From Tardiphaga sp. 709 (lineage in GTDB: Bacteria > Pseudomonadota > Alphaproteobacteria > Rhizobiales > Xanthobacteraceae), in NCBI RefSeq assembly GCF_032401055.1, contig NZ_CP135529.1, positions 4,214,501 to 4,278,500 on the forward strand: DNA of 64,000 nt, written 5' to 3'. The position numbers and the translations under genes were made by a program. Positions 1-8,463 of the stretch are shown piece after piece; position 1 is the first letter of the stretch, and every line of letters starts with the position of its first letter. Below the pieces are notes generated by a model. The model searched no databases. It saw nothing but the letters and a program-made list of their open reading frames with translations, and was not told the origin of the DNA.

Positions 1-2
1 CG

Positions 3-707
3 ATTCTCTGCTCCATCTCGACCACCTATGTGATGAACCGGGTGATGCTGAAGACGCCCGGCTACGACATGGACAAAGACCTGACGCTGGTCAGCGTCAT
101 TCCCGGTGCCGGATTGCCGCTGGTCGCCAGTCCGAAATCCGGCGTCAAGACGCTGGAAGACTTCGTCGCCTTCGCGCGCAAGAACGACAAGGTGAACTTC
201 GGCACCTATAGCGTTGGCTCGGCCCCGCACATGACGATCAACGAACTCAACAAGCAGTACGGTCTAAAGATCGAGCCGATTCATTATCGTGGCGAAGCGC
301 CGATGTGGACGGGATTGGCCGAAGGCTCGATCGATTTTGCGATGGGCAGCTACACCGCTGCGCAGACCGTGCTGCAAGGCGATCGTGGTGTCGTCTTCGC
401 CGTGCATTCGAAGAAGGTCGACGCCATCCCCAACGTGAAGACGCTGCCTGAACAGGGGGCGACGTCGAAGTTCTTCACGGTGAGTGGCTTCACGGGCTGG
501 GCCGTACCCAAGGCGACGCCGCAGCCGATCGTCGATCGGCTATCGCAGCTTTACGTCGCCGCCAACAGCGATCCCAAAGTGAAGGAAGTGCTGAAGACCT
601 TCGTGCTTGAGCCGGCGCTTGGCTTCAAGGAGACCAATGCGCTGTATCAGAAGGAGCTGCCGGTCTGGATCGAGGCAGCACAGGCGCTCGGCCTGCAGCC
701 GGTGTAG
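3..707 (+). CDS. Bug/TctC-family tricarboxylate-type substrate-binding protein (5' partial)
   Basis: Reading frame is open from base 3, so the gene begins outside the window; 234 residues are present. The sequence has the ordinary Bug (tripartite tricarboxylate receptor, TctC) layout: an early stretch on comparing prices of known ligand-binding lobes (VSVIPGAGLPLVASPKSG), a central HYRGEAPMWTGLAEGSIDF segment that matches the family's 'Y.G..P...L..G.ID' signature, and a C-terminal helix ending in WIEAAQALGLQPV. Such proteins are periplasmic receptors for carboxylated compounds and usually feed a TctAB permease; no permease is visible downstream, so this may be one of the many orphan receptors. 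The signal peptide is not in view. Family assignment is confident; the ligand cannot be told. Confidence 0.85.
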   Translation: MLCSISTTYVMNRVMLKTPGYDMDKDLTLVSVIPGAGLPLVASPKSGVKTLEDFVAFARKNDKVNFGTYSVGSAPHMTINELNKQYGLKIEPIHYRGEAPMWTGLAEGSIDFAMGSYTAAQTVLQGDRGVVFAVHSKKVDAIPNVKTLPEQGATSKFFTVSGFTGWAVPKATPQPIVDRLSQLYVAANSDPKVKEVLKTFVLEPALGFKETNALYQKELPVWIEAAQALGLQPV

Positions 708-719
708 TATTCCTGTTCG

Positions 720-740
720 CCTCTCCCCGGTGGGGAGAGG
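720..740. terminator. Perfect inverted repeat between convergent genes
   Basis: A 9-bp perfect stem (CCTCTCCCC at 720-728, GGGGAGAGG at 732-740) with a 3-nt loop sits between the stop of the Bug receptor and the stop of the convergent exonuclease. There is no T-run, so intrinsic termination is uncertain. The same arm sequence recurs at 4889-4938 and 5064-5093, so it is also a copy of a dispersed palindrome. Confidence 0.5.
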
Positions 741-766
741 TGAACATAGCGTCGCTGCGCGCTGTA

Positions 767-1681
767 TTACGCTCGTACCGAAAACCGGCTCAGCGCGTTG
801 AGCGCCTGCACGCGCGGCTCGACATCGCGCATGTAAATTGTCTTGCGCAGGAATTCGATTTCGCTCGCTTCCTTGCTTTCTTCGACATCGATATACCAGG
901 ACTTCGGCCGGCCATCGGAGCCGTCGCTCCAGCGATAGCCGCGCCGCTTCAGCTCGTCCTTGAGATCGAAGGGCGACTGCTCTGCCCAGACCCGCATCGT
1001 TTTCTTCCGGGCGCGTTCCAGAAGAACCGCAAGTGCCGGCGCACCGAGATCGGGCAATTCGAATGCAAGAATCTCGAGCAGCGCATGACAGTCGTCGATC
1101 GCCCGATGGGCCTGGTGAAAGAAGCCTGCGCCGGCGAGCAGATAGCCGAGGCGCGAGCCGTCGAAGCCGTGTTTGCGCCAGTCGACTTCAGTCGCCGAAC
1201 AGCCCCAGGCCTTGTGCTGGAACACCGGCCAATAGCGCTCTGAAAACTTGCGATCGAAACCCGCATTATGCGCAATGACGATGACGGCGTCGTCGGCGAA
1301 AGCGGCGACGGCATCGGGATCGATGCGGTGTCCCGCAACGGTCTCGTCCGTGATGCCAGTCAGCTCGGTGATCTCCGGCGGGATCGGCCGCGACGGCTCG
1401 TTGAACGCGGTGAAGACATCCGCGACGCGCGTGATGTTGCCATCCGGCAGATAGTCGAACTTGACCATCGCAAGCTCGATGACTTCGTCGCGCACCTGAT
1501 CGAGACCGGTGGTCTCGACGTCGAGGAGGATTCCGGATCGGGTCGGCTGGCCATTGGCCGGCGCGAATTCGGTGCGCGGGATCAGCCGGCGGAGGACGCG
1601 ATAGTCGGTGGATCTGGCGAGCGTGTCCGCCATGGCGGCAAGGCCGGGATCGTCCTGCAGGCTAAGATCGTCTTGGAGCAT
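767..1681 (-). CDS. 3'-5' exonuclease, DnaQ-like (DEDDh)
   Basis: A 304-residue protein with a DEDDh exonuclease domain at roughly residues 45-215. The metal-binding set is visible: LLDVETTGL (first D and E), IAHNAGFDRKF (second D), and HRAIDDCHALLEIL (general-base H and last D). It resembles DNA polymerase III epsilon-type or PolC-type proofreading domains, but it is free-standing and has a C-terminal extension (WSDGSDGRPKSWYIDVEE) seen in standalone bacterial exonucleases of this type. It would remove 3' nucleotides from DNA or RNA in the cytoplasm. The ATG at 1681 is the only convincing start. It lies alone, convergent with the Bug receptor. The exact substrate is unknown. Confidence 0.85.
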   Translation of the reverse strand: MLQDDLSLQDDPGLAAMADTLARSTDYRVLRRLIPRTEFAPANGQPTRSGILLDVETTGLDQVRDEVIELAMVKFDYLPDGNITRVADVFTAFNEPSRPIPPEITELTGITDETVAGHRIDPDAVAAFADDAVIVIAHNAGFDRKFSERYWPVFQHKAWGCSATEVDWRKHGFDGSRLGYLLAGAGFFHQAHRAIDDCHALLEILAFELPDLGAPALAVLLERARKKTMRVWAEQSPFDLKDELKRRGYRWSDGSDGRPKSWYIDVEESKEASEIEFLRKTIYMRDVEPRVQALNALSRFSVRA

Positions 1682-1808
1682 CTGATTCCGGGCAGTTCTT
1701 CAGGCGCAGCGTCGTTCAGCCATGACTATGGTGTTCGCTGAATCGGGGCAACCTGCCTGCCGGCGATAGACACAGCTGTGTGGCGCTGGGGCGTTGATTT
1801 TGCGCCGA

Positions 1809-3371
1809 TTATACCTTGCGCTCCAGCGAGGCGAGCGCCTCGTTCAGCACCGAGCGCAGGCGTTCGGTGTCGCCGGGCCGCACGGCCGACGGGTCGAGAT
1901 AGAAATCCAGCCCCGGCATGCGTTCAACGACGATATCGGTTTGCACCGGCTTGTCGTCGATGATGCTGTCCACCGCATAGGGCACGACCTCGCGGCTGAT
2001 GCCCTTCATGGTAATCGGCGGCAGCGGATGCGAGGTGATGATGTCGCTCACCAGCGCGAAGGTCTCATAGCTGATGGCGATGCCGCCGGGTTCCGCGATC
2101 GACTGCAGCCGCGCTGCGAGGTTCGCCTCGGCGCCGATGATCGTATAGTCCATGCGGTCGCTGCTGCCGAAATTGCCGACATTGCAATAGCCGGAATTGA
2201 TGCCGATGCGGGCCTTGAACGGCTCCTCGATGCCTTCGGTGCGCCACTTCGCGTTCAGTTCGGTCAGGCGGCGCTGCATCCGCCACGCCATGCGCAGGCA
2301 GTCCTGCGCATCCTGACGGTCGCCCTTGGTCTCGGGGTCGCCGAAGAAGATCAGCATCGCATCGCCGATGAACTTGTCGATGGTGCCGCCGTGCTCGTGT
2401 GCGATCGCCGACATCTCGGTGAAATATTCGTTGAGCAGATGCGTGATCAGCTCCGGCTGCAGCCGCTCAGTCGTGGCCGTGAAATTCTGGATGTCGGAGA
2501 AGAAGATCGTCAGCTTCTTGCGCTCGGTATGGATGGTGACGTCCTTCTGGCCGCTGAAAATGCTCTTGTAGACCTGTGGCGAGATATAGCGGGAGATCTT
2601 CATGGAGAGCGTGGCGAGGAAATCGTTATTGGCTTCCAGTTCCTGGTTCATCCCAGCGATGCGCCGCGACTGGCGGCGTTGCAGTGTCAGGAACGAGACG
2701 CCGCTGACGGCTGCCAGCGCGAAATAGGCCAGCAGGAACTTGAAGGAAAACAGGTTGGCCGCGATCGGCTGGGTAATGATGACTTCCTGGATGCCGCGGA
2801 CGTCGCCGACCTTCCAGTCCTTCTTTGGGCTTTCCGGATGGCTGTTGTGGCAGCTGACGCAGGCCGGGCCCATCAGCACGGGCGCGACGATACGGACCGT
2901 GTCGCTGAACAGTGACGCCTTGGTGTCGATGATCTTCTGTTCGGAATTGTCGCGCAGGCTGCGCAGCGCGGTCTTTTCGAAATCATCGAGCTGGTGCGGC
3001 GCGCGGTTCTGGAACGGGTAGTCCGACACGAAGCGGTAGTTGATATTCTCCTGCTGCGCGCCGATCACGCGGCCGAGCTCGAGGGAAAGCGTTGCCGGAA
3101 TGGGGATCGCGCCGGGCACGCTTTCATAATTATGCACCACCTGCGTCGTGCCCTGATGGGCCAGCACGCGCCCGACCACATTGGTTGCGTAATAACCACG
3201 CACGCTGGTGATCACGGAGTTCAGGTCGTTGGCCTGCCGGCGCAGCGCGGCGTCAACCAGATTGGTCAGGTCCAGCCACACCGCTACAGGCAGCAGAAGT
3301 AGCAGCGCTGCGACGGCGAGGCCGGGCGCAAATACGCGCGAGCGTCGGCGGGTGACCTGAGGCTGATCCAT
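1809..3371 (-). CDS. Membrane adenylate cyclase (class III) with periplasmic c-type heme sensor domain
   Basis: 520 residues from the ATG at 3371, chosen because it is preceded by AGGAAC and followed directly by a membrane anchor; the frame is open further upstream but has no better start. Order: TM1 (about 14-34), a periplasmic domain of about 170 residues of the Tll0287/DUF3365 type containing C171-V-S-C174-H175, a c-type heme attachment motif, then TM2 (about 211-230) and a cytoplasmic class III cyclase domain (about 280-470). The catalytic set is complete: D293 and D337 (metals), K333 and T410 (the adenine-selecting pair), N417 and R421 (transition state), spaced as in mycobacterial adenylate cyclases. 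Expected role: redox or gas sensing in the periplasm converted into cAMP. Heme attachment would need the cytochrome c maturation system; it is inferred from the motif alone. Confidence 0.85.
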   Translation of the reverse strand: MDQPQVTRRRSRVFAPGLAVAALLLLLPVAVWLDLTNLVDAALRRQANDLNSVITSVRGYYATNVVGRVLAHQGTTQVVHNYESVPGAIPIPATLSLELGRVIGAQQENINYRFVSDYPFQNRAPHQLDDFEKTALRSLRDNSEQKIIDTKASLFSDTVRIVAPVLMGPACVSCHNSHPESPKKDWKVGDVRGIQEVIITQPIAANLFSFKFLLAYFALAAVSGVSFLTLQRRQSRRIAGMNQELEANNDFLATLSMKISRYISPQVYKSIFSGQKDVTIHTERKKLTIFFSDIQNFTATTERLQPELITHLLNEYFTEMSAIAHEHGGTIDKFIGDAMLIFFGDPETKGDRQDAQDCLRMAWRMQRRLTELNAKWRTEGIEEPFKARIGINSGYCNVGNFGSSDRMDYTIIGAEANLAARLQSIAEPGGIAISYETFALVSDIITSHPLPPITMKGISREVVPYAVDSIIDDKPVQTDIVVERMPGLDFYLDPSAVRPGDTERLRSVLNEALASLERKV

Positions 3372-3432
3372 GAAGATTGTTCCTGGATTTCTGGCTGTTG
3401 AGCGCAATGAGCGTGCAGCGGCGCGGCCGCCT

Positions 3433-3461
3433 CTGCCACATAGCACCGGTATGGTTATAAT
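3433..3461 (+). promoter_or_regulatory. Candidate sigma-70 promoter for the thiolase
   Basis: A perfect -10 hexamer TATAAT at 3456-3461 is preceded, with a 17-bp spacer, by CTGCCA at 3433-3438 (three of six conserved positions of the -35). It would give a leader of about 150 nt before the thiolase ATG. The AT-rich block could equally serve the divergent cyclase on the other strand. Confidence 0.35.
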
Positions 3462-3621
3462 ATCGTGCCTGGGTTGTGCCAATTTTCCAGTAGTGGATGA
3501 AATTGCACCGGATGCCCGCCAATTTTGGCAGACGTGCATGCCGCCTGCGCACCTTGACTTCACAGGTGGCTTGGCCAATCTCGCGGCCAGAAAAACACTT
3601 CAAAACTCTTGGGAGAAGATC

Positions 3622-4875
3622 ATGGCCGACGCCTATATTATCGACGCAGTCCGCACGCCCCGTGGCATCGGCAAAGTGGGCAAGGGCAAGCTCGCCGAAC
3701 ATCATCCGCAGCATCTCGCCGCCACCGTGCTCAAGGCGATTGCCGAGCGCAACAAACTCAACACCGCTGACGTCGATGACGTGATCTGGTCGACCTCGAC
3801 CCAGCGCGGCAAGCAGGGCGGCGATCTCGGCCGCATGGCCGCGCTCGATGCCGGCTATGACATCAAGGCGTCCGGCACCACCCTCGATCGCTTCTGCGGC
3901 GGTGGCATCACCGCGGTGAATTTCGCGGCTGCCCAGATCATGTCGGGCATGGAAGACGTCGTCATCGCCGGCGGCACCGAGATGATGTCGCTCACCGGTG
4001 CGATGGCTGCCGAAGACATGGCCGCCGGCAAGCCGCCGCTCGGCATGGGCTCGGGCAACAAGCGGCTCGCCAAGGTGCACCCGCAATCGCATCAGGGCAT
4101 CTGCGGCGATGCCATTGCCTCGATGGAGGGCATCAGCCGCGAGGCGCTTGATGCCCTCGGGCTGGAAAGCCAACGTCGCGCTGCCATCGCGATCAAGGAA
4201 GGCCGTTTCGACAAGAGCATTGTCCCGGTGAAGGATGACGAGGGCAATATCGTGCTCGCCAAGGACGAATATCCACGTCCGGAAACCACTGCCGAAGGTC
4301 TCGCCGGTCTGAAGCCGGCTTTCGCTGCGATGGCCGATCACCCGCTGGATGACAGCGGCATGACCTTCCGCAAGCAGATCAACCAGAAATATCCAGATCT
4401 CAAGATCGAGCATTTCCACCACGCCGGCAATTCATCGGGCGTGGTCGATGGTGCCGCGGCGCTGCTGCTGACCTCGAAGTCCTATGCCGACATGCATGGC
4501 CTGAAGCCGCGCGCACGCATCGTGGCCATGGCCAATATCGGCGACGATCCGACGCTGATGCTGAATGCGCCGGTGCCGGCTGCGAAGAAGGTGCTGGCAA
4601 AGGCCGGCCTCAAGAAGGAAGACATCGATCTGTGGGAGATCAATGAAGCCTTCGCCGTGGTCGCCGAGAAGTTCATCCGCGATCTCGACCTCGATCGCAG
4701 CAAGGTCAACGTCAATGGTGGCTCGATCGCGCTCGGCCATCCGATCGGCGCCACCGGCGCGATCCTGATCGGCACGGTTCTCGACGAACTCGAGCGCCGC
4801 AACCTGAAGCGCGGCCTCGTCACCATGTGCGCCGCCGGCGGCATGGCACCGGCGATCATCATCGAGCGCGTGTAA
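3622..4875 (+). CDS. Thiolase family acetyl-CoA C-acyltransferase
   Basis: 417 residues from the ATG at 3622, which has GGGAGAAG four bases upstream and gives the family N-terminus (MADAYIIDAVRTPRG). Thiolases condense or cleave acyl-CoA units; the nucleophile C92 is in DRFCGGG, the catalytic histidine H373 in GHPIGATGA, and the second cysteine C403 in MCAAGGMAPA, so all active-site elements are intact. Length fits FadA/AtoB-like degradative or biosynthetic thiolases. It is a single gene, with no hydratase/dehydrogenase partner next to it, so whether it acts in beta-oxidation, PHB synthesis or acetoacetate use cannot be told. Soluble, cytoplasmic. The frame upstream to 3370 is open but lacks a start with a ribosome site. 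Confidence 0.92.
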   Translation: MADAYIIDAVRTPRGIGKVGKGKLAEHHPQHLAATVLKAIAERNKLNTADVDDVIWSTSTQRGKQGGDLGRMAALDAGYDIKASGTTLDRFCGGGITAVNFAAAQIMSGMEDVVIAGGTEMMSLTGAMAAEDMAAGKPPLGMGSGNKRLAKVHPQSHQGICGDAIASMEGISREALDALGLESQRRAAIAIKEGRFDKSIVPVKDDEGNIVLAKDEYPRPETTAEGLAGLKPAFAAMADHPLDDSGMTFRKQINQKYPDLKIEHFHHAGNSSGVVDGAAALLLTSKSYADMHGLKPRARIVAMANIGDDPTLMLNAPVPAAKKVLAKAGLKKEDIDLWEINEAFAVVAEKFIRDLDLDRSKVNVNGGSIALGHPIGATGAILIGTVLDELERRNLKRGLVTMCAAGGMAPAIIIERV

Positions 4876-4888
4876 GGGTTTGCTTCTA

Positions 4889-5093
4889 ACCTCTCCCCGC
4901 TTCCGTGCGAAGCGAAGCTTCGCTAGGCGGGGAGAGGTCGCCGCGTCTTCGCGGCGGGTGAGGGGCTTTCACTGCAGCAACCGCATATGCGGACTCTCGG
5001 GTCGGATTTTCCGATCCGAGAGTCCGAGTCTTTTGAGGGCGCTTACCTCGCCCCTCACCCCAACCCTCTCCCCGCAAAAGGGCGGGGAGAGGG
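4889..5093. repeat. Composite intergenic palindrome cluster between convergent genes
   Basis: Several nested inverted repeats fill the gap: ACCTCTCCCCGC/GCGGGGAGAGGT (4889-4900 with 4927-4938), an internal perfect palindrome AGCGAAGCTTCGCT (4911-4924), CGCCGCG-TCTT-CGCGGCG (4939-4956), a 17-bp stem with one G-T pair at 4990-5026, and CCCTCTCCCCGC/GCGGGGAGAGGG (5064-5093). GGGTGAGGGG at 4956-4965 also pairs with CCCCTCACCC at 5051-5060, so the whole block can fold on itself. It is a dispersed Rhizobiales-type repeat by appearance and probably also ends transcription from both sides. Confidence 0.7.
4990..5032 (+). terminator. Probable intrinsic terminator after the thiolase
   Basis: A 17-bp stem (4990-5006 pairing with 5010-5026, one G-T wobble) with a TTT loop is followed within a few bases by CTTTT. 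It is the strongest stem-plus-T-run in the gap downstream of the thiolase. The T-run is short, so efficiency is uncertain. Confidence 0.45.
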
Positions 5094-5139
5094 AGCGGGC
5101 CGGCGCACGTGGTAAAGTCCGAATGCCGCAAGCACCGGC

Positions 5140-6588
5140 TCATTCATTCGATGGCCATGCCATCGGGAACGACAGCGGCGAGATTTCCGTCAGCTTGCGG
5201 CCAGCCCAGTCGAGACCGGGCGTGCGCTCTTCTGCGCGGATCTGCGCTTCATGCACACGCAGCGCCGCGGCCGGATAGTCGAACGTCTGCACCACGCCGT
5301 CCTTCACCACCTGCCGGCCATCGACATAGACGTGACGCACCGCGCGTTCCGCTGCCGCATAGATCATGCTGCGGATCGGATCGCGATGCGGCTGCATCAT
5401 CGGATGGCTGACATCGACCATCACAAAATCAGCCTTGCAGCCAGCCTCGAGCCTGCCGATATCGTTGCGACCGAGCGCCTTGGCGCCGACGGTGGTGGCA
5501 GCCTCGAACAGCATGGTCGAGTTCAGGCCCCGCGGATGCCCGGCCATCAGCCGCGAGGTCATGGTCACGTTGCGCATTTCCTCGATCATGTTGTGCGGAT
5601 AGGTGTCGGTGCCGATCGCCACCGAAATGCCGGCTGCGCGATAGCGGCCGACATCGCGCAGCGCGATGCCGCGCCGCATGAACACAGTGGGACAATGCGC
5701 CACTGTGGTGCCAGTCTCGGCCAGCAGTGCAAGGTCGCGCCTGGTGTGCCACGGCGTCAGCGGGTGGTCGTCGACGAAGATGGAGTGGCCAACCAGCGAG
5801 GTCGGCCCGAGCACGCCGAGTTCGCCGAGCCACTGGATTGGCGTCACGCCATGCCGGCGAACGATTTCGTGAAATTCCGACACCGACTGCGCCGCATGGG
5901 TCTGCCACGGAATGTTGCGGCGCTTCGCTTCAGCGTAGCTGTCTTTCATCAGTTGCGGCGTGCAGGTGTCGATCTGCGCCGGGTACATCATTCCGGAGAG
6001 ACGGCCGGACGGATGGCTCTCGGCGGCATCGATGAGCGCGAAGGCCTGCAGCATGCCGTCTTCGCCGGCCTTCTCGTTCCATTCGTAATCGACGAGCGTG
6101 CCATTCGGCGTGAACCAGCGCGCCGAGCGGAATCCCGGAGCAATATAGACGCGCAGGCCACTTTCCGCTGCGAGATCGAGCCATTGCGGATGAGGCATCG
6201 AAAGATCAACCACCGTGGTGACGCCGGACAGCAGCAATTCCGAATATGCAACGCGCACGCAGTCTGGCACGCCTTCCGGATCGGACCGCAGGATCGGCAT
6301 GTATTCGTAGAGCGAAGAATTATACAGGCCGGGCGAGCCGATCTCGTCGAGAAAGCCCTTGTTGAGCGGCTCGCTGGACGGATGCGAGTGGATATCGACG
6401 AGGCCCGGCATCACCATGAAGCCGCGGCCGTCGATGGTCTCGACCGCTTCGCCCCGATAGTCGCGGCCGGCAAACACGATCTGGCCGCCGTCGAAAGCGA
6501 CATCGCCGCCGGTGACATATGTGTGACTGTTCTTTGCGGCGTCCCAGGCGACGACATAGTCCGCGTTGCGGATGACGGTGATGGCCAT
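5140..6588 (-). CDS. Amidohydrolase family protein (cytosine deaminase/chlorohydrolase-like)
   Basis: 482 residues from the ATG at 6588, which has AGAGGA ten bases upstream and starts the typical MAITVIRNADYVVAWD strand. The protein is a metal-dependent amidohydrolase: the HxH metal pair lies in VDIHSHPSSEP, later ligands in QTHAAQS and VGHSIFVDDH, and the catalytic aspartate in IGTDTYPHN. Enzymes of this subgroup deaminate or dechlorinate heterocycles (N-ethylammeline chlorohydrolase, guanine and cytosine deaminases) or hydrolyse cyclic amides. It is transcribed away from a gamma-glutamyltransferase-like gene, which suggests a joint role in breaking down an amide- or glutamyl-bearing nitrogen compound. 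The substrate is unknown. Tandem direct repeats lie in the shared promoter region. Confidence 0.85.
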   Translation of the reverse strand: MAITVIRNADYVVAWDAAKNSHTYVTGGDVAFDGGQIVFAGRDYRGEAVETIDGRGFMVMPGLVDIHSHPSSEPLNKGFLDEIGSPGLYNSSLYEYMPILRSDPEGVPDCVRVAYSELLLSGVTTVVDLSMPHPQWLDLAAESGLRVYIAPGFRSARWFTPNGTLVDYEWNEKAGEDGMLQAFALIDAAESHPSGRLSGMMYPAQIDTCTPQLMKDSYAEAKRRNIPWQTHAAQSVSEFHEIVRRHGVTPIQWLGELGVLGPTSLVGHSIFVDDHPLTPWHTRRDLALLAETGTTVAHCPTVFMRRGIALRDVGRYRAAGISVAIGTDTYPHNMIEEMRNVTMTSRLMAGHPRGLNSTMLFEAATTVGAKALGRNDIGRLEAGCKADFVMVDVSHPMMQPHRDPIRSMIYAAAERAVRHVYVDGRQVVKDGVVQTFDYPAAALRVHEAQIRAEERTPGLDWAGRKLTEISPLSFPMAWPSNE

Positions 6589-6669
6589 ACTGATCCTCTT
6601 GATGGAAGGCGAGGAACCGTAAGCGCAAGCGACTAGGTGGTGCAAGATCGAGAGGTGAGCAGACCCGCC

Positions 6670-6711
6670 TGTCTATTCGGCACATGCAACTTGTCTATTC
6701 GGCTCGTGCAA
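6670..6711. promoter_or_regulatory. Tandem direct repeats in divergent promoter region
   Basis: Two 20-bp copies (6670-6689 and 6692-6711) share TGTCTATTCGGC and TGCAA and differ at two positions; the 22-bp period is two helical turns, as expected for a dimer or tetramer binding along one face. The repeats lie between the divergent amidohydrolase and gamma-glutamyltransferase-like genes. The core GTCTATTC is close to the GntR/HutC pattern GTNTANAC. The regulator is not identified. Confidence 0.5.
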
Positions 6712-6764
6712 ATGACGATAAGAAGATGCGTTGATCTGCAAAGTCCTGAAGAGAGCCTGAACTG

Positions 6765-8357
6765 ATGCAATACAGACATGATGGCCTTTACGCTTCCCGC
6801 CGCTCGCCGGTCATGGCGCGCAATGTGGTGGCGGCGTCGCAGCCGCTGGCAACGCAGGCCGGGTTGCGCATGCTGGAGCGCGGCGGCAATGCGCTGGATG
6901 CGGCGCTCGCGGCAGCCATCACGCTGACCGTGGTCGAGCCGACCGGCAACGGCATCGGATCGGACGCCTATTGCATCCTCTGGGATGGCAAGGAGCTGCA
7001 TGGCCTCAACGCCTCCGGCCGGTCGCCGGCGGGATGGACGCCTGAACGATTTGCAAATCACAAGACATTCCCGCATCGCGGGTGGGAGAGCGTCACCGTG
7101 CCCGGCGCCGTTTCGGCCTGGGTCGATCTGTCCGAACGCTTCGGCAAGCTGCCATTCGCTGACTTGTTCGAGCCTGCGATCTCCTATGCGGAGAATGGCT
7201 TCCACGTCTCGCCCGTGATCGCCGAACTCTGGCGCCGCGGCGCGGAGGAGTTGAAGAACCAGCCCGGCTTTGCCGAGGCCTTCATGCCGAATGGTCGTGC
7301 GCCTGCGGCGGGTGAACTCTTCAAGGCTCCGGGCCATGCCCATTCGCTCAAGCTGATCGCAGCGACCAAAGGCGAGGCATTCTATCGCGGCGAACTCGCC
7401 GAGCGCATCGCAGCCTTCGCGCGCGAACATGGCGCCGTTCTCACTGCCGCGGATATGGCCGAACATCGCAACGACTGGTGCGGCACCATCCATCAGGATT
7501 TCGGCGACGCTTCGCTGCATGAAATCCCGCCGAACGGGCAGGGCATCGCCGCGCTGATGGCGTTGGGCATCATGCGCGCCTTCGGCACCGACGGTCTTGT
7601 GCTCGACAGTGGCGATGCGTTCCATCTGCAGATCGAAGCCACGAAACTGGCTTTCGCCGATGTCTACGCCTACGCGGCCGATCTCGATTACATGCGCGAG
7701 ATCACCGTCGCGCATCTGCTCAATCCGGCTTATCTCGCCTCGCGCGCCAAGCTCATCGACATGAGCCGCGCGCAGGATTTTGGCGCCGGCGCGCCCAAGA
7801 CCGGCGGCACCGTGTGCCTGTCCACCGGCGATGCCAGTGGCATGATGGTGTCCTATATCCAGTCGAACTATTCGGGCTTTGGCTCCGGCGTCGTCGTACC
7901 GGGCACCGGCATCAGCCTGCAGAATCGCGGCTTCGGTTTCGTCCTGATGGAGGGTCATCCCAATCAGGTCGGTCCGCGCAAGCGGCCGTTCCAGACCATT
8001 ATTCCCGGCTTCGTTATGCAGGGCAAAGAGCCGCTGATGGCCTTCGGCCTGATGGGTGGGCCGATGCAGGCACAGGGCCATCTGCAGATCATGCTGCGCA
8101 TGCAGCTCTGGGGACAGGATCCGCAGACGGCGGCGGACGCGCCGCGCTGGCGCTATGTCGCCGGGTTGAAAGTGGCGATCGAGACGGCTGTGCCGGACAA
8201 TGTCGCGGCCGACCTCGCCAGCCGCGGCCATGTCATCGAGCGCGAGCCGCCGGATTCCGCCTTCGGCTTCGGCGGCGCGCAGCTCGTGCGTAAAATCGAT
8301 GGCGGCTATGTTGCCGGCTCGGACCCGCGCAAGGATGGCCTGGCTGCGGGGTATTGA
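6765..8357 (+). CDS. Gamma-glutamyltransferase family protein (Ntn hydrolase)
   Basis: 530 residues from the ATG at 6765. The fold is that of gamma-glutamyltransferases/cephalosporin acylases, which cleave themselves into two subunits at a threonine; here the likely nucleophile is T349 in KTGGTVCLSTGD. The early segment MLERGGNALDAALAAAITLTV and VEPTGNGIGSDAY match the family's N-terminal blocks. There is no signal peptide, unlike periplasmic Ggt, so this is likely a cytoplasmic acylase of the YwrD type acting on gamma-glutamyl or acyl amides. It is divergent from the amidohydrolase and probably works with it. The ribosome site (GAGAG) is weak. Confidence 0.87.
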   Translation: MQYRHDGLYASRRSPVMARNVVAASQPLATQAGLRMLERGGNALDAALAAAITLTVVEPTGNGIGSDAYCILWDGKELHGLNASGRSPAGWTPERFANHKTFPHRGWESVTVPGAVSAWVDLSERFGKLPFADLFEPAISYAENGFHVSPVIAELWRRGAEELKNQPGFAEAFMPNGRAPAAGELFKAPGHAHSLKLIAATKGEAFYRGELAERIAAFAREHGAVLTAADMAEHRNDWCGTIHQDFGDASLHEIPPNGQGIAALMALGIMRAFGTDGLVLDSGDAFHLQIEATKLAFADVYAYAADLDYMREITVAHLLNPAYLASRAKLIDMSRAQDFGAGAPKTGGTVCLSTGDASGMMVSYIQSNYSGFGSGVVVPGTGISLQNRGFGFVLMEGHPNQVGPRKRPFQTIIPGFVMQGKEPLMAFGLMGGPMQAQGHLQIMLRMQLWGQDPQTAADAPRWRYVAGLKVAIETAVPDNVAADLASRGHVIEREPPDSAFGFGGAQLVRKIDGGYVAGSDPRKDGLAAGY

Positions 8358-8373
8358 GGATTCTCTATTGATC

Positions 8374-8450
8374 CGTCATTGCGAGGAGCGAAGCGACGAA
8401 GCAATCCAGTTCTTGGCTTTCTGGATTGCTTCGCTGCGCTCGCAATGACG
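8374..8450. repeat. Long palindromic intergenic repeat / bidirectional terminator
   Basis: Left arm 8374-8409 and right arm 8421-8450 are inverted copies (CGTCATTGCGAG...GAAGCAATCCAG) with an insertion of about six bases in the left arm and an 11-nt loop. It separates the convergent gamma-glutamyltransferase-like gene and feoB. The sequence is typical of high-copy palindromes in Bradyrhizobium-type genomes, as far as can be recalled. Confidence 0.7.
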
Positions 8451-8463
8451 AGCTTCCTCTGCC

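Noticed and set aside
5251-6636. 461-codon plus-strand frame opposite the amidohydrolase
   Set aside because: Antisense shadow; residue composition is Arg/His rich with no motifs, while the minus-strand protein has a complete metal site.
6633-8231. 532-codon open frame on the minus strand opposite the GGT-like gene
   Set aside because: It is the antisense of a gene with a clear family match. High GC leaves such frames open, and its translation shows no domain.
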